A stretch of 6,741 nucleotides of DNA from an uncultured Oscillospiraceae bacterium (GCA_910578575.1 CAJTQP010000088.1:1-6741), one strand, 5' to 3'. Counted from the first letter of the stretch, positions 1-6,061 are shown. The notes: a model not told the origin generated them from the letters alone. Numbers and translations: made by a program.

Positions 1-59
1 GCAGGCGGGCCGCCGTTCCTCCACGTGGGGGCAACGTAGGTGCTTCCGCTCAACGGCAT
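1..59 (-). CDS. N-terminus of a tail-type structural protein (partial, cut by left edge)
   Basis: The ATG at 59-57 opens a frame that stays open to the left edge and reads MPLSGSTYVAPTWRNGGPPA. A Shine-Dalgarno-like AAGGGGGTG lies just upstream, with about 5 nt between it and the ATG. The pattern Y-V-A-P-x-W-x-N-G-x-P-P near the N-terminus is one I associate with the start of tail or tail-fibre proteins of Bacillota phages, where it is usually followed by a short helix. That is recalled family resemblance, not a search result. Position downstream of the probable tail protein agrees with a virion role. The same frame continues upstream without interruption to a UAG at 98-96, so the small ORF before it is in frame with this gene. 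Only 19 complete codons are visible, so the product cannot be named further. Confidence 0.55.
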   Translation of the reverse strand, partial: MPLSGSTYVAPTWRNGGPP

Positions 60-95
60 ACCCACACCCCCTTGTGCAGTTTGACGGTTAGGGAA

Positions 96-146
96 CTAGC
101 CGCCCCCCCCCCGTTGCCATTTATTGGTAATTGTGCATTTCGTCAT
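96..146 (-). CDS. Very short ORF (16 codons) with a strong ribosome site, uncertain gene
   Basis: An ATG at 146-144 follows AAAGGAG with 8 nt spacing, as good a start as any in the window. The frame reads MTKCTITNKWQRGGGG and then stops at UAG (98-96). It runs through a 10-G tract (103-112), so its length depends on that tract. With 9 or 12 Gs the frame would continue to a UGA at 52-50, giving a peptide of about 31 residues that overlaps the next gene's start. With 11 Gs it would end at UAA 90-88. With 10 Gs the UAG is in frame with the next gene. It may be a leader peptide, a small virion protein disturbed by a sequencing or assembly error in the tract, or non-functional. I do not recognise the sequence. 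Confidence 0.3.
   Translation of the reverse strand: MTKCTITNKWQRGGGG
103..112. repeat. 10-bp C/G homopolymer
   Basis: Ten consecutive C on the plus strand (ten G in the sense of the genes) lie inside the short ORF at 96-146 and just upstream of the gene at 1-59. A tract this long is prone to sequencing error and to replication or transcription slippage. Each length change switches the short ORF between three different endings. Confidence 0.9.
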
Positions 147-165
147 AGTTGTTTCTCCTTTCACG

Positions 166-193
166 GATGGCCCCCTCGTTCGAGGGGGCCATC
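166..193 (-). other. Perfect 13-bp intergenic hairpin after the tail gene
   Basis: Positions 166-178 and 181-193 are exact inverted repeats (arm GATGGCCCCCTCG) with only 2 nt between them, so in practice a 4-nt loop. It begins 9 nt after the stop of the tail-protein gene and ends 12 nt before the AAAGGAG ribosome site of the next ORF. In the minus-strand transcript no U-run follows, so it is not a canonical intrinsic terminator for the operon. More likely roles are protecting the upstream mRNA 3' end, marking a processing site, or damping downstream expression. On the plus strand a short T5 (200-204) follows about 6 nt later, which would make only a weak terminator for antisense transcription. 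Confidence 0.75.
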
Positions 194-202
194 TTCACGT
201 TT

Positions 203-1339
203 TTAGGGCGTGGAGGCCGTCACACTGGCCGTAATGGACAGCTTCAAATCCTCACCGCCGTTGTCGTATGTAACGGCCACGTCAAAGTCCCCCGCCGTGG
301 CACCGGCGGTGATAAGGCCAGCGTCAGAAACTGTGGTCCCCTCCGGGGCCCCGCTGGCGTCATAGGTAAAGCCCTCACTATAGGAAGCAGGAATCACCAA
401 TTCCCCGTTGCGCATCACGAAGCGCACAGGAATCTGGGCCGTCGCGCTGGTAGCCACGCTCACAGTGCCGCCCACCACGGCCAAACCCTGAATGGCGTCA
501 GCCCCATCGTCGGGCACATAGACGTAGTAGGCATACACATTGCCTCCGCTGTTGCAGCCCTCGCAAAGTTCGGAAACCACATCCGCATCGGAGGTCACTG
601 CCCGACCGGACACGCTGGTGGTGTCGTTGTTGGTCTGGTCGCCCACTACACCGGCATTCCCCCCCAGCTTCAGGGAGGGCACGATCACATAGAGCCACCC
701 CACGCGGGTCCCGCTGTTTTTCTCCCCGGTAGTCTTATTGGCATATACCGCCAGAACCGCTGTGAAGTGATACACCGCCGGGTCGAAAAAGCTGGAAATA
801 GTCGCCACCTGGGCAAATGCGTTATTCACACAATACCAGACTTTATATTTCATCCCCGCCTTAGCAACAAAGTCCTTCACCTCGCCTGTGTCGGCATCAA
901 TGGGATAGGCGGTGCCATACACCCCGACGGGGGCGGCCTTGCCCACCTCCTGGACATAGCACCGCACCTGACTGAACCCCAACTGCGCCACCGGGGCCCC
1001 TTTACTCACGTCCAAGGCCAACGACGTACTGGTGGTCTCCACAACCTGGCAGGTCATCGTCGGGGCGTTGTAATTCAGCGTGCCGCCCACCTGAGCCACC
1101 TTGGCCCAAAGAGAGAAATCCGCCGCCGTAAACTCCACCTGAAGGTCAGAATCCGACGGGATAATGGCCGCAATGCCGTTGCCCAACCCAGCCCGGATTT
1201 CCCCCTCGGTGAGAGAGGTTGTAATGTTGCCGGTTTGGAACTTATCCGACCAATACTTGATGTCGCCGGTGCTCTTGTCGGTGAGCATCGCTGCACACGT
1301 TCCCTTGACGTACAATCTGGGGTCTGTAAAACGAATCAT
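203..1339 (-). CDS. Probable tail (tube-like) structural protein with C-terminal Ig-like domain
   Basis: 378 aa. The ATG at 1339-1337 is set by AAAGGAGGG (1349-1357), which sits in the last codons of the preceding gene; the two genes are 6 nt apart and probably translationally coupled. Residues 1-90 contain an LTEGEIRAGLGNG stretch (43-55) followed by alternating polar/hydrophobic strands, resembling the eEI-gxGN loop and beta-rich layout of major tail proteins. About residues 305-375 look like a bacterial Ig-like domain: short beta strands with an FTYDASGAPEGTTVSDAGLI segment (324-343) and a closing strand ending in ITASVTAS. Such domains are commonly fused to phage tail-tube and capsid proteins and are thought to aid surface attachment. 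There is no signal peptide or membrane segment. A CxxC (C259, C262) lies in a glycine-rich loop. The tail assignment is inferred from layout and context; a second decoration protein is an alternative. Confidence 0.5.
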   Translation of the reverse strand: MIRFTDPRLYVKGTCAAMLTDKSTGDIKYWSDKFQTGNITTSLTEGEIRAGLGNGIAAIIPSDSDLQVEFTAADFSLWAKVAQVGGTLNYNAPTMTCQVVETTSTSLALDVSKGAPVAQLGFSQVRCYVQEVGKAAPVGVYGTAYPIDADTGEVKDFVAKAGMKYKVWYCVNNAFAQVATISSFFDPAVYHFTAVLAVYANKTTGEKNSGTRVGWLYVIVPSLKLGGNAGVVGDQTNNDTTSVSGRAVTSDADVVSELCEGCNSGGNVYAYYVYVPDDGADAIQGLAVVGGTVSVATSATAQIPVRFVMRNGELVIPASYSEGFTYDASGAPEGTTVSDAGLITAGATAGDFDVAVTYDNGGEDLKLSITASVTASTP

Positions 1340-1345
1340 ACCTGT

Positions 1346-2212
1346 TTACCCTCCTTTTGGAAAATCAATCATTGGGGCAGGCGCTCCGCTGCCCCCTGCC
1401 TGTTGAACCGCCTGCTTTCCAGCTCCTCCCGCAAAGGAATCCAGCGAAACCAAAGCTACGCTTTCGTCGCTTACTCTGTCGAAGAACGGGCTGGGGCAGG
1501 GGTTCCCGCCCTTGAATCTCCCCCCGCTGGCCTCCCCGATGCCGCAGACCAAGAAGTGAAGCGCCCGTGAAATGGCCTCCCTGCGCCGTTCCAGTTTCAA
1601 AACCGGCCACCGGTAGATATCCGCCTCGTCCGTACCCGTGAATAGGGCTACGCTACTCACCAGCGTCTCCACGCTCACGTCCAATTTCGGTCCCTTCTGT
1701 GCCGCGATCTCCCGCTCCGCCTCCACCAAGTCTGGGTTTGCATCATCACTGGGCAGGTCGATCCCATTCTGAACCGCCAGGATGGGCCGTAGCCGCTGGA
1801 ATTGGACAGGGGTGATCTTGACCGGCTCTCCCTCATCCGTTGTGGTCTCCAAGCGCATCAGCCGCGCCGGGTTTTCCGGGTCTACCGTCAACCGAAAGCG
1901 CCCCACCCGCTCTTCCTCTGCCAGCCCCTTCCCCACACCCAGGGAAAGAGCCAGAAACAGGATGCAGCGGTACAGAAGTCCCTGCGGTGTCTCCCCTGCC
2001 TGGATAGCGTCATACTCCATCCGGTAAAAGGCGCTCAATAGGGGTTCTGAGAGATATTGCACCGGGAGAGAACGGGGCAAGAAAGCAATGGCTGGGCGGG
2101 CTTTCAAAAAGCTCTCATACTCCCCCACCAAAATAGGATGCAAGATCAAACCCTCTGCCTCCACAGGGTCATATCGCGCAACCGTCCGTCGAATGCTCTC
2201 CCGCATCTCCAT
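1346..2212 (-). CDS. Unknown 288-aa phage protein between capsid and tail genes
   Basis: The ATG at 2212-2210 follows AGGAG with 9 nt spacing and a purine-rich GGGGGAGA directly before the ATG; the stop is UAA at 1346. The protein is soluble, with no signal peptide or transmembrane segment. The first 125 residues are a mixed helical domain beginning GLILHPILVGEYESF (21-35). The middle (about 130-220) is charged and helical, with ITPVQFQRLRPILAVQN (133-149) and a WPVLKLERRREAI block (202-214). The C-terminus (about 225-288) is rich in Gly, Ala and Pro and probably flexible, ending MIDFPKGG. By position it could be a head-completion or connector protein, or a tail assembly chaperone, but no motif decides this. 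I saw no slippery heptamer near its end of the kind used by gpG/gpGT-type chaperones. It lies 60 nt after the capsid gene, with a hairpin in the gap. Confidence 0.8.
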   Translation of the reverse strand: MEMRESIRRTVARYDPVEAEGLILHPILVGEYESFLKARPAIAFLPRSLPVQYLSEPLLSAFYRMEYDAIQAGETPQGLLYRCILFLALSLGVGKGLAEEERVGRFRLTVDPENPARLMRLETTTDEGEPVKITPVQFQRLRPILAVQNGIDLPSDDANPDLVEAEREIAAQKGPKLDVSVETLVSSVALFTGTDEADIYRWPVLKLERRREAISRALHFLVCGIGEASGGRFKGGNPCPSPFFDRVSDESVALVSLDSFAGGAGKQAVQQAGGSGAPAPMIDFPKGG

Positions 2213-2239
2213 TCTCCCCCTCTCCTGTTTCCTCCTGGG

Positions 2240-2264
2240 AGAGGGAGGGATTCCCCCTCCCTCT
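2240..2264 (-). other. Perfect 10-bp hairpin just after the major capsid gene
   Basis: Positions 2240-2249 and 2255-2264 are exact inverted repeats (arm AGAGGGAGGG, loop ATTCC). The hairpin begins 8 nt after the capsid stop codon and precedes the ribosome site of the 288-aa gene. No U-run follows on the minus strand, so it is not a standard terminator. A plausible inferred role is to stabilise the capsid end of a processed mRNA or to lower expression of the genes beyond, which would suit the need for far more capsid than downstream protein. Confidence 0.65.
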
Positions 2265-2272
2265 ATCTCCCC

Positions 2273-3511
2273 TTAAATCGTGAAGTGGGCAACCTTGCTG
2301 GCAAATACCGCTACCATATCCAGGGCCGTGGTGATGTTGATACCGATTTCAAAGTCCGCCGTCTTGGTGGGGTCCATCTCAATGGTGATGGGGGTGCCGC
2401 TGTTATAGGCGATGGTCAGGGGCTTATATCCGGCCCCGGCCATCATCCAAATGTCGTTCTGGCTCAGTACCGTCTCCACAGTAGTGTTCTGGGTCCCCGG
2501 TACCACCGCATCCATCAAAGGCATCAGCCGCACCGCCATGAACTCACCCAGATAGCCAGAGCGGGTGTAGTCCGCCCCCAAGAGGGTGGCGATAGCCGCA
2601 TCCATATTCACGTTGGTACTGCCTGTAGCATTGGTGGGAAGCACCTTGCTCAAAGGCACCATACCGCCCACAGCAATCAGATTGCTTACAGTGGTATGGT
2701 TCAGCGCCGCCACCTTATTGGCCGCCGCCACCCAGTTCGGGTTGTTAAAGGTATAGTTCAGCGCGGCGGGAATCAGCCCAGTGTTGGCGGCAGCAGTGGT
2801 CAGGGCCTGGCTCCACATCCCCATAGTCTTAGCGTACAGACCTGCGGCAATGTTGGCGAAAAAGCGCCCAAAGTCCATTCCATTGCCCACCAGCTGGGTC
2901 CACTTCGCCGTCACCCAGGCACTCTTCGGCGTGGGGTTCAGGGTATAGGTGGCATCGTAGAAGCGGTTCCGGGGCACGCTCCGGGAGGCACCCCAACTGG
3001 AATCCTGGAAAATGGGGATATCGTTGGAACCCACAGCCAGGGAATAGGTCTCCCCAAACCCTACCTCCACCACCTCGGCAAAGGCGCTCACCGCCTCGGA
3101 GTAGACCGCCGGCAGGATGGGGGTGATGATCTCCGTATAGAGGCCCTGGAGCACCGCATAGAAGTGGGCGTTCCCATAGAAGTTCTGGGCCATTTTCCGA
3201 AAACCATCAAAGTCCGCCGGGGGGATGCTCCCGGTAAATTCACACACCCGCTTGGCCGCATACAGAAGATGCTTCTGACGGAACTCTTCGTTGAGCTCAC
3301 TGTAGCGCACTGCGTTTACCTGAGGGCCCGCCTCACCCTCCGCCCGGTGCATCGCCTGATTCAAGAGGTTCTTTCCCTTCCTGGCATGGGCATAGTAGAG
3401 CACCCGGCCCCGGCCCACAAGATACGCGCGCTGCGCATCCTTGCCCTCCACCTCCTCCTGGCTCACGCGAAAGGTGCTCATGGGCACACTATTCAAAGAA
3501 ATCTTTGCCAT
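2273..3511 (-). CDS. Probable major capsid protein (HK97-like fold)
   Basis: 412 aa from the ATG at 3511-3509 (MAKISLNSVP), which has AGAGGAGG upstream with about 8 nt spacing. An in-frame TTG at 3535 would add 8 residues but lies upstream of that ribosome site and was rejected. The layout suits a major capsid protein: a charged, helical N-terminal arm (about 15-115), an extended glycine/serine-rich loop likely to be the E-loop (about 160-195), a long amphipathic helix GRFFANIAAGLYAKTMGMWSQAL (215-237, the spine-helix position), a mixed A-domain-like region (about 240-365), and a closing beta segment DFEIGINITTALDMVAVFASKVAHF (386-410) typical of capsid C-termini. It is the largest single-domain product in the cluster, and the order protease, scaffold, decoration, capsid is that of lambda. 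No cleavage site can be fixed by eye. The identification rests on layout and context; an HK97-fold profile match would settle it. Confidence 0.8.
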   Translation of the reverse strand: MAKISLNSVPMSTFRVSQEEVEGKDAQRAYLVGRGRVLYYAHARKGKNLLNQAMHRAEGEAGPQVNAVRYSELNEEFRQKHLLYAAKRVCEFTGSIPPADFDGFRKMAQNFYGNAHFYAVLQGLYTEIITPILPAVYSEAVSAFAEVVEVGFGETYSLAVGSNDIPIFQDSSWGASRSVPRNRFYDATYTLNPTPKSAWVTAKWTQLVGNGMDFGRFFANIAAGLYAKTMGMWSQALTTAAANTGLIPAALNYTFNNPNWVAAANKVAALNHTTVSNLIAVGGMVPLSKVLPTNATGSTNVNMDAAIATLLGADYTRSGYLGEFMAVRLMPLMDAVVPGTQNTTVETVLSQNDIWMMAGAGYKPLTIAYNSGTPITIEMDPTKTADFEIGINITTALDMVAVFASKVAHFTI

Positions 3512-3531
3512 CTTTCGTTCCTCCTCTCTAA

Positions 3532-4137
3532 TCAACCGCCGGTCGTAGCACCAGCGATCACCTTGCAGGCCACCACGTCGATGTAACCAAAGCTGCCCCT
3601 GGTCCCCTCCGTGAAGTTCCCGGTACCCCGCAACGCAAAATAGACCGTCCCCGCCTTGGTGGGCGCTGCCGCCGCCGGGACCAGCAGACCGCCGGCAATG
3701 GTGAAAAACTTGTTCTCCCCCACCGCCGCGTTGGCGTTGCCCTCACCAAAGCGATAGACATGCACGTTGTCAAAGACGATCTGGGTAAAGGTCCCGTCCC
3801 GCCCCTTGGGGATGGGCAGCCCCAAGGTGTTGAGGCCAACTGCGTAGGCATTCCCCGTCGCCGGGTCCTGAAGCAAATTGACATCGTAAGTGTTGCTGGC
3901 ATAAATCACGTCATCCGCCGTCACACTCGCGGCAGCGGCATTCATATACCAGGCGTTTTCATTCTTGATGCCCGTGAATCCCGCACAGGGCAACTGCTCC
4001 CCTCTGACGCACAGGAAGCCAGCCGGGCATACGTCGTCCGCACCGTCTGTCTGAAACCGGCCTGTCACATTGACCAGTTCGTTGAACTCATTGTTGGTAA
4101 TCCTGGCCTCAAAGGCCGTCTTTTCAATATAAGCCAT
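3532..4137 (-). CDS. Probable capsid decoration/stabilising protein
   Basis: 201 aa. ATG at 4137-4135 preceded by AAGGAGG with 9 nt spacing; 19 nt after the scaffold stop and 20 nt before the capsid start. It sits where lambda gpD sits, between protease/scaffold and capsid, which is the main ground for the name. The sequence is beta-rich with many small residues and conserved-looking blocks: ENAWYMNAAAASVTADDVIYA (60-80), NTLGLPIPKGRDGTFTQIVF (103-122), HVYRFGEGN (126-134) and a C-terminal GTVYFALRGTGNFTEG (163-178). The residue 35-51 stretch contains three cysteines (C37, C43, C51) with a fourth at C191, unusual for an intracellular virion protein. It has no signal peptide or membrane segment and is about twice the length of gpD (about 110 aa), so it is not simply a gpD homologue. 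A head-fibre base or a minor capsid protein is an alternative. Confidence 0.5.
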   Translation of the reverse strand: MAYIEKTAFEARITNNEFNELVNVTGRFQTDGADDVCPAGFLCVRGEQLPCAGFTGIKNENAWYMNAAAASVTADDVIYASNTYDVNLLQDPATGNAYAVGLNTLGLPIPKGRDGTFTQIVFDNVHVYRFGEGNANAAVGENKFFTIAGGLLVPAAAAPTKAGTVYFALRGTGNFTEGTRGSFGYIDVVACKVIAGATTGG

Positions 4138-4156
4138 CTACGTTCCCTCCTTCTTC

Positions 4157-4852
4157 TCAAAAACCCAAGCTGGCAAGCAGCCCTTCGATGCCGCCGTCGT
4201 CTGCGCCGGTCTGCTTTTTTTGCGGTTCGTCCCAGAGGAACGTGCCCCGCTTTGCCTCTGCCTGTTTCCTGGCCTGGGCGCAACGCCGCTCCCCGTGCAG
4301 GGCCATCAAGTCCTTGCGGGCCTGCTCCGCGCCGCAGAATGCCCCTTCCTTGGTCTCTGCCTGGGCGTATTCCTCGGCCTTGTCCTCCAACTTTTTCACT
4401 TCCTCTGCCAGCTCCGCCGTGTCGTCCCCTTCAGCGGTCTGGATTTCCTCCAGCGTGCGCTTCAGCATATCCTTCACGCTCTGGACCCGCCGCTTGTGCT
4501 CGGCCTCTTCCAGGGAGCGGATCATCTCCTTCGCCTGTTCCAACTGTCCGTTCAGGTTCTGGATGGTGGTGCCCTGGTCCCGCACCCCATTAGTCACATA
4601 GTCCAGGATTTCATCCACATCTACGGCAAGGCCGTCCTCTTCTCCGACGGCGCACACCTTCGCGCTCAGATTGACCGGCTTGACCTTTGCCAGGATCACT
4701 TCCCCCTGGTCGTCCTCACCGAAAGTGTAGGAAAAGGTGTTCCCCGCCTGGTCCGCCAGGGCTACTTGCTTCTCATCTGCGGAAAGTCCGATGATTTTGT
4801 ATCCCGGAAACTTCGGTGCCAAACGCTCCGCGCTTTTCTTGTTCATGGTCAT
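4157..4852 (-). CDS. Nested scaffold protein from internal start (C/Nu3-like)
   Basis: Within the protease-scaffold gene, AAGGAGGG (4856-4863) lies directly before two in-frame ATGs, at 4852-4850 (core spacing 4 nt) and 4846-4844 (core spacing 10 nt), giving about 231 or 229 aa. It falls exactly at the junction after the protease domain, in the linker GTQGTKKGGS (residues 218-227), where a mid-gene ribosome site is not otherwise expected. The product would be scaffold without protease, made in excess to build the procapsid core, as Nu3 is made from inside the lambda C gene. The alternative is that the site is a chance purine run encoding Lys-Lys-Gly-Gly, but sequence and location both favour real initiation. 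Confidence 0.7.
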   Translation of the reverse strand: MTMNKKSAERLAPKFPGYKIIGLSADEKQVALADQAGNTFSYTFGEDDQGEVILAKVKPVNLSAKVCAVGEEDGLAVDVDEILDYVTNGVRDQGTTIQNLNGQLEQAKEMIRSLEEAEHKRRVQSVKDMLKRTLEEIQTAEGDDTAELAEEVKKLEDKAEEYAQAETKEGAFCGAEQARKDLMALHGERRCAQARKQAEAKRGTFLWDEPQKKQTGADDGGIEGLLASLGF

Positions 4853-5533
4853 GCTCCCTCCTTTTTTTGTTCCCTGCGTCCCCTCTCGATAGGATGCAGC
4901 CCTAAGTTTCATCGCCTCAAAGCCGCCTGCCATAGCCACTACCCGCGCCCCGTCCACTGCGGGGGCTACATGGTCCCCTAAGATGGTGGTGCCCAAGGGG
5001 GTGTATCGCTCTTCGATCTCCACATCTCCCTCCATGTGGAACGAATCAATCAGCGCCTCAATACTCACGGACATATTCCGTCCCTGGACAGCGTCCGACG
5101 CGATCTTATCCACTACCTCCGGGGCGTACCATTTCCACAAGCTCCCCTTGCCCACGATCCAGGTCACGCCATCCCGTTCTTCCAGGCGGATATCTTCCGG
5201 GTCGTCCGACAGGGAACCGATGATCCGCTCCGCGTCGGCGTCCGTGAAAGAGGGCCTTTCCCGGCCAGTCTTTGGGTCCCGGCGAACCTTGAAGTTGTGT
5301 CCGTCCCCGATTCCTGCCCCCTGATTGATATAGGCGATAAGAATAGGGGTTCCCGCAAAGAGCGCCCGGTGTTCTTCTAGGTTGATGAAACGCCAGTTGT
5401 TGTGGGTCAGCTTCTCGTTGAGCATCCACAGCTCTACGTCGTATAGGAAAGGGTTCTGTTGGCGTAGGACCCGCAGTTCTCCCGCAAAAGCCCGCTGACG
5501 CCCGGTCCCTCCTTTGGTCTTGATCCCCTTCAA
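4157..5533 (-). CDS. Prohead maturation protease fused to capsid scaffold
   Basis: 458 aa, starting at TTG 5533-5531. The start is supported by AGGAGGGA (5540-5547) with 6-7 nt spacing and by the lack of any in-frame ATG before residue 37; a UAG at 5539-5537 closes the frame upstream. Residues about 15-205 look like the protease: GTPILIAYINQGAGIGDGHN (61-80) carries a likely catalytic H79, and NMSVSIEA (153-160) a likely catalytic serine (S155 or S157) in the SVS-type motif of phage prohead proteases (HK97/T4 gp21/herpes assemblin superfamily). ILGDHVAPAVDGARV (184-198) follows, as in related enzymes. From about residue 230 to the end it is a scaffold: a small beta/mixed domain, a Glu/Lys/Gln-rich coiled coil (about 320-425), and a short hydrophobic tail GIEGLLASLGF likely to contact capsid subunits. 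The enzyme would cleave the scaffold and itself inside the procapsid. Catalytic assignments are inferred from motif shape. Confidence 0.8.
   Translation of the reverse strand: MKGIKTKGGTGRQRAFAGELRVLRQQNPFLYDVELWMLNEKLTHNNWRFINLEEHRALFAGTPILIAYINQGAGIGDGHNFKVRRDPKTGRERPSFTDADAERIIGSLSDDPEDIRLEERDGVTWIVGKGSLWKWYAPEVVDKIASDAVQGRNMSVSIEALIDSFHMEGDVEIEERYTPLGTTILGDHVAPAVDGARVVAMAGGFEAMKLRAASYREGTQGTKKGGSMTMNKKSAERLAPKFPGYKIIGLSADEKQVALADQAGNTFSYTFGEDDQGEVILAKVKPVNLSAKVCAVGEEDGLAVDVDEILDYVTNGVRDQGTTIQNLNGQLEQAKEMIRSLEEAEHKRRVQSVKDMLKRTLEEIQTAEGDDTAELAEEVKKLEDKAEEYAQAETKEGAFCGAEQARKDLMALHGERRCAQARKQAEAKRGTFLWDEPQKKQTGADDGGIEGLLASLGF
4856..4863 (-). promoter_or_regulatory. Internal ribosome binding site for free scaffold
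   Basis: AAGGAGGG in the minus sense, 3 nt before the ATG at 4852 and 9 nt before the ATG at 4846. It is as strong as the sites in front of the separate genes of this cluster. Confidence 0.7.
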
Positions 5534-5536
5534 GGG

Positions 5537-6061
5537 CTATCCCTCCTCTCCCGCAAAAAACTCCATAATCCACTTCTCATAGGACAACTTGTCACCGTCG
5601 GCCTCATCCCACATCTTGGCGGCCTCCAGCCAGCGCGTCATATCCCCGCTCACCTGGTTTTGCAGATTCTCCGCCGCCCGGCCCAGAGGGTACAGTTTCG
5701 CCCTGTCTGCCGCCAGGATAAAGTCTCCCAAGGCGGTGAGGATGCTTTCCATGCAACCCAAGATGATCTCAAAGGCCCGCGTCAGGTCCGGCTCTTCATC
5801 CAGTTCTGGCGTAGCCGGAAACACCTGGATCAAATGCCGCTGGTGCAGGATGTCCCCGAAGCTGTCCCATAGCTCCCCATACGTATGGGCCTGCCGGTGG
5901 ATTCTCTGGGCCGTCATAGGCATCCCCTCAACGATCAAGATAACCTCCTTGCAGCTATCCATGAAACGCATCGCCAGCTGCATACTGTCCGTCACCTTCC
6001 GGGCGCTTTCCCGTAACGCAGGCCAACGTTCAAAGCCGTAGCTTTCCAAAACACTCACCAT
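5537..6061 (-). CDS. Unknown helical 174-aa protein, first gene after the promoter
   Basis: The start is taken as ATG 6061-6059 because GGAGGTGA (6064-6071), an essentially perfect ribosome site, lies 2 nt before it (5 nt from the GGAGG core). A GTG at 6067 overlaps that site and is less likely. The stop is UAG at 5539-5537. Predicted mostly alpha-helical: a helix about 14-45, a second about 48-80 containing IHRQAHTYGELWDSFGDILHQRH, then LTRAFEIILGCMESILTALGDFILAAD (93-119) and a last helix before W151. No signal peptide and no clear membrane segment. The helix pattern recalls four-helix bundles, but no ferritin-type ExxH iron ligands are visible. It occupies the place just before the protease where a portal or head-morphogenesis gene often lies, but is too short for a portal. 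I do not recognise the family. It is 3 nt from the protease gene and in the same frame. Confidence 0.85.
   Translation of the reverse strand: MVSVLESYGFERWPALRESARKVTDSMQLAMRFMDSCKEVILIVEGMPMTAQRIHRQAHTYGELWDSFGDILHQRHLIQVFPATPELDEEPDLTRAFEIILGCMESILTALGDFILAADRAKLYPLGRAAENLQNQVSGDMTRWLEAAKMWDEADGDKLSYEKWIMEFFAGEEG
5540..5547 (-). promoter_or_regulatory. Ribosome binding site that decides the TTG start of the protease
   Basis: AGGAGGGA in the minus sense lies at the very end of the 174-aa gene and touches its UAG stop. Spacing to TTG 5533 is 6 nt. Ribosomes ending the upstream gene would sit on this site, so the two genes are probably translationally coupled. Confidence 0.75.

Noticed and set aside
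166..204. Plus-strand intrinsic terminator
   Set aside because: The hairpin is followed by TTCACG before a short T5, so the U-run is too far away and too short, and no plus-strand gene ends here.
1346..1360. Programmed frameshift joining the 288-aa gene to the tail gene
   Set aside because: The A4-GGAGGG run near the 3' end does not form an in-frame X-XXY-YYZ heptamer and is fully explained as the ribosome site of the next gene.
149..1570. Long plus-strand open frame (473 codons) opposite the tail protein gene
   Set aside because: It is the antisense shadow of the minus-strand gene at 203-1339 and part of 1346-2212: no ribosome site, His/Gly/Arg-rich composition typical of reversed GC-rich coding DNA, and it ignores the neighbouring gene boundaries.
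3509..3535. Upstream TTG start for the capsid gene
   Set aside because: The AGAGGAGG ribosome site lies between this TTG and the ATG at 3511, so the ATG is the start.
2057..3586. Long plus-strand open frame (509 codons) opposite the capsid gene
   Set aside because: Same reasons: a His-rich, low-complexity product with no ribosome site, fully covered by well-started minus-strand genes.
5537..6061. Ferritin/Dps cargo protein, making the locus an encapsulin-like system
   Set aside because: No ExxH iron-binding pairs are visible, and the neighbours include a protease, a scaffold and a full-length phage-type capsid protein, which encapsulin loci lack.
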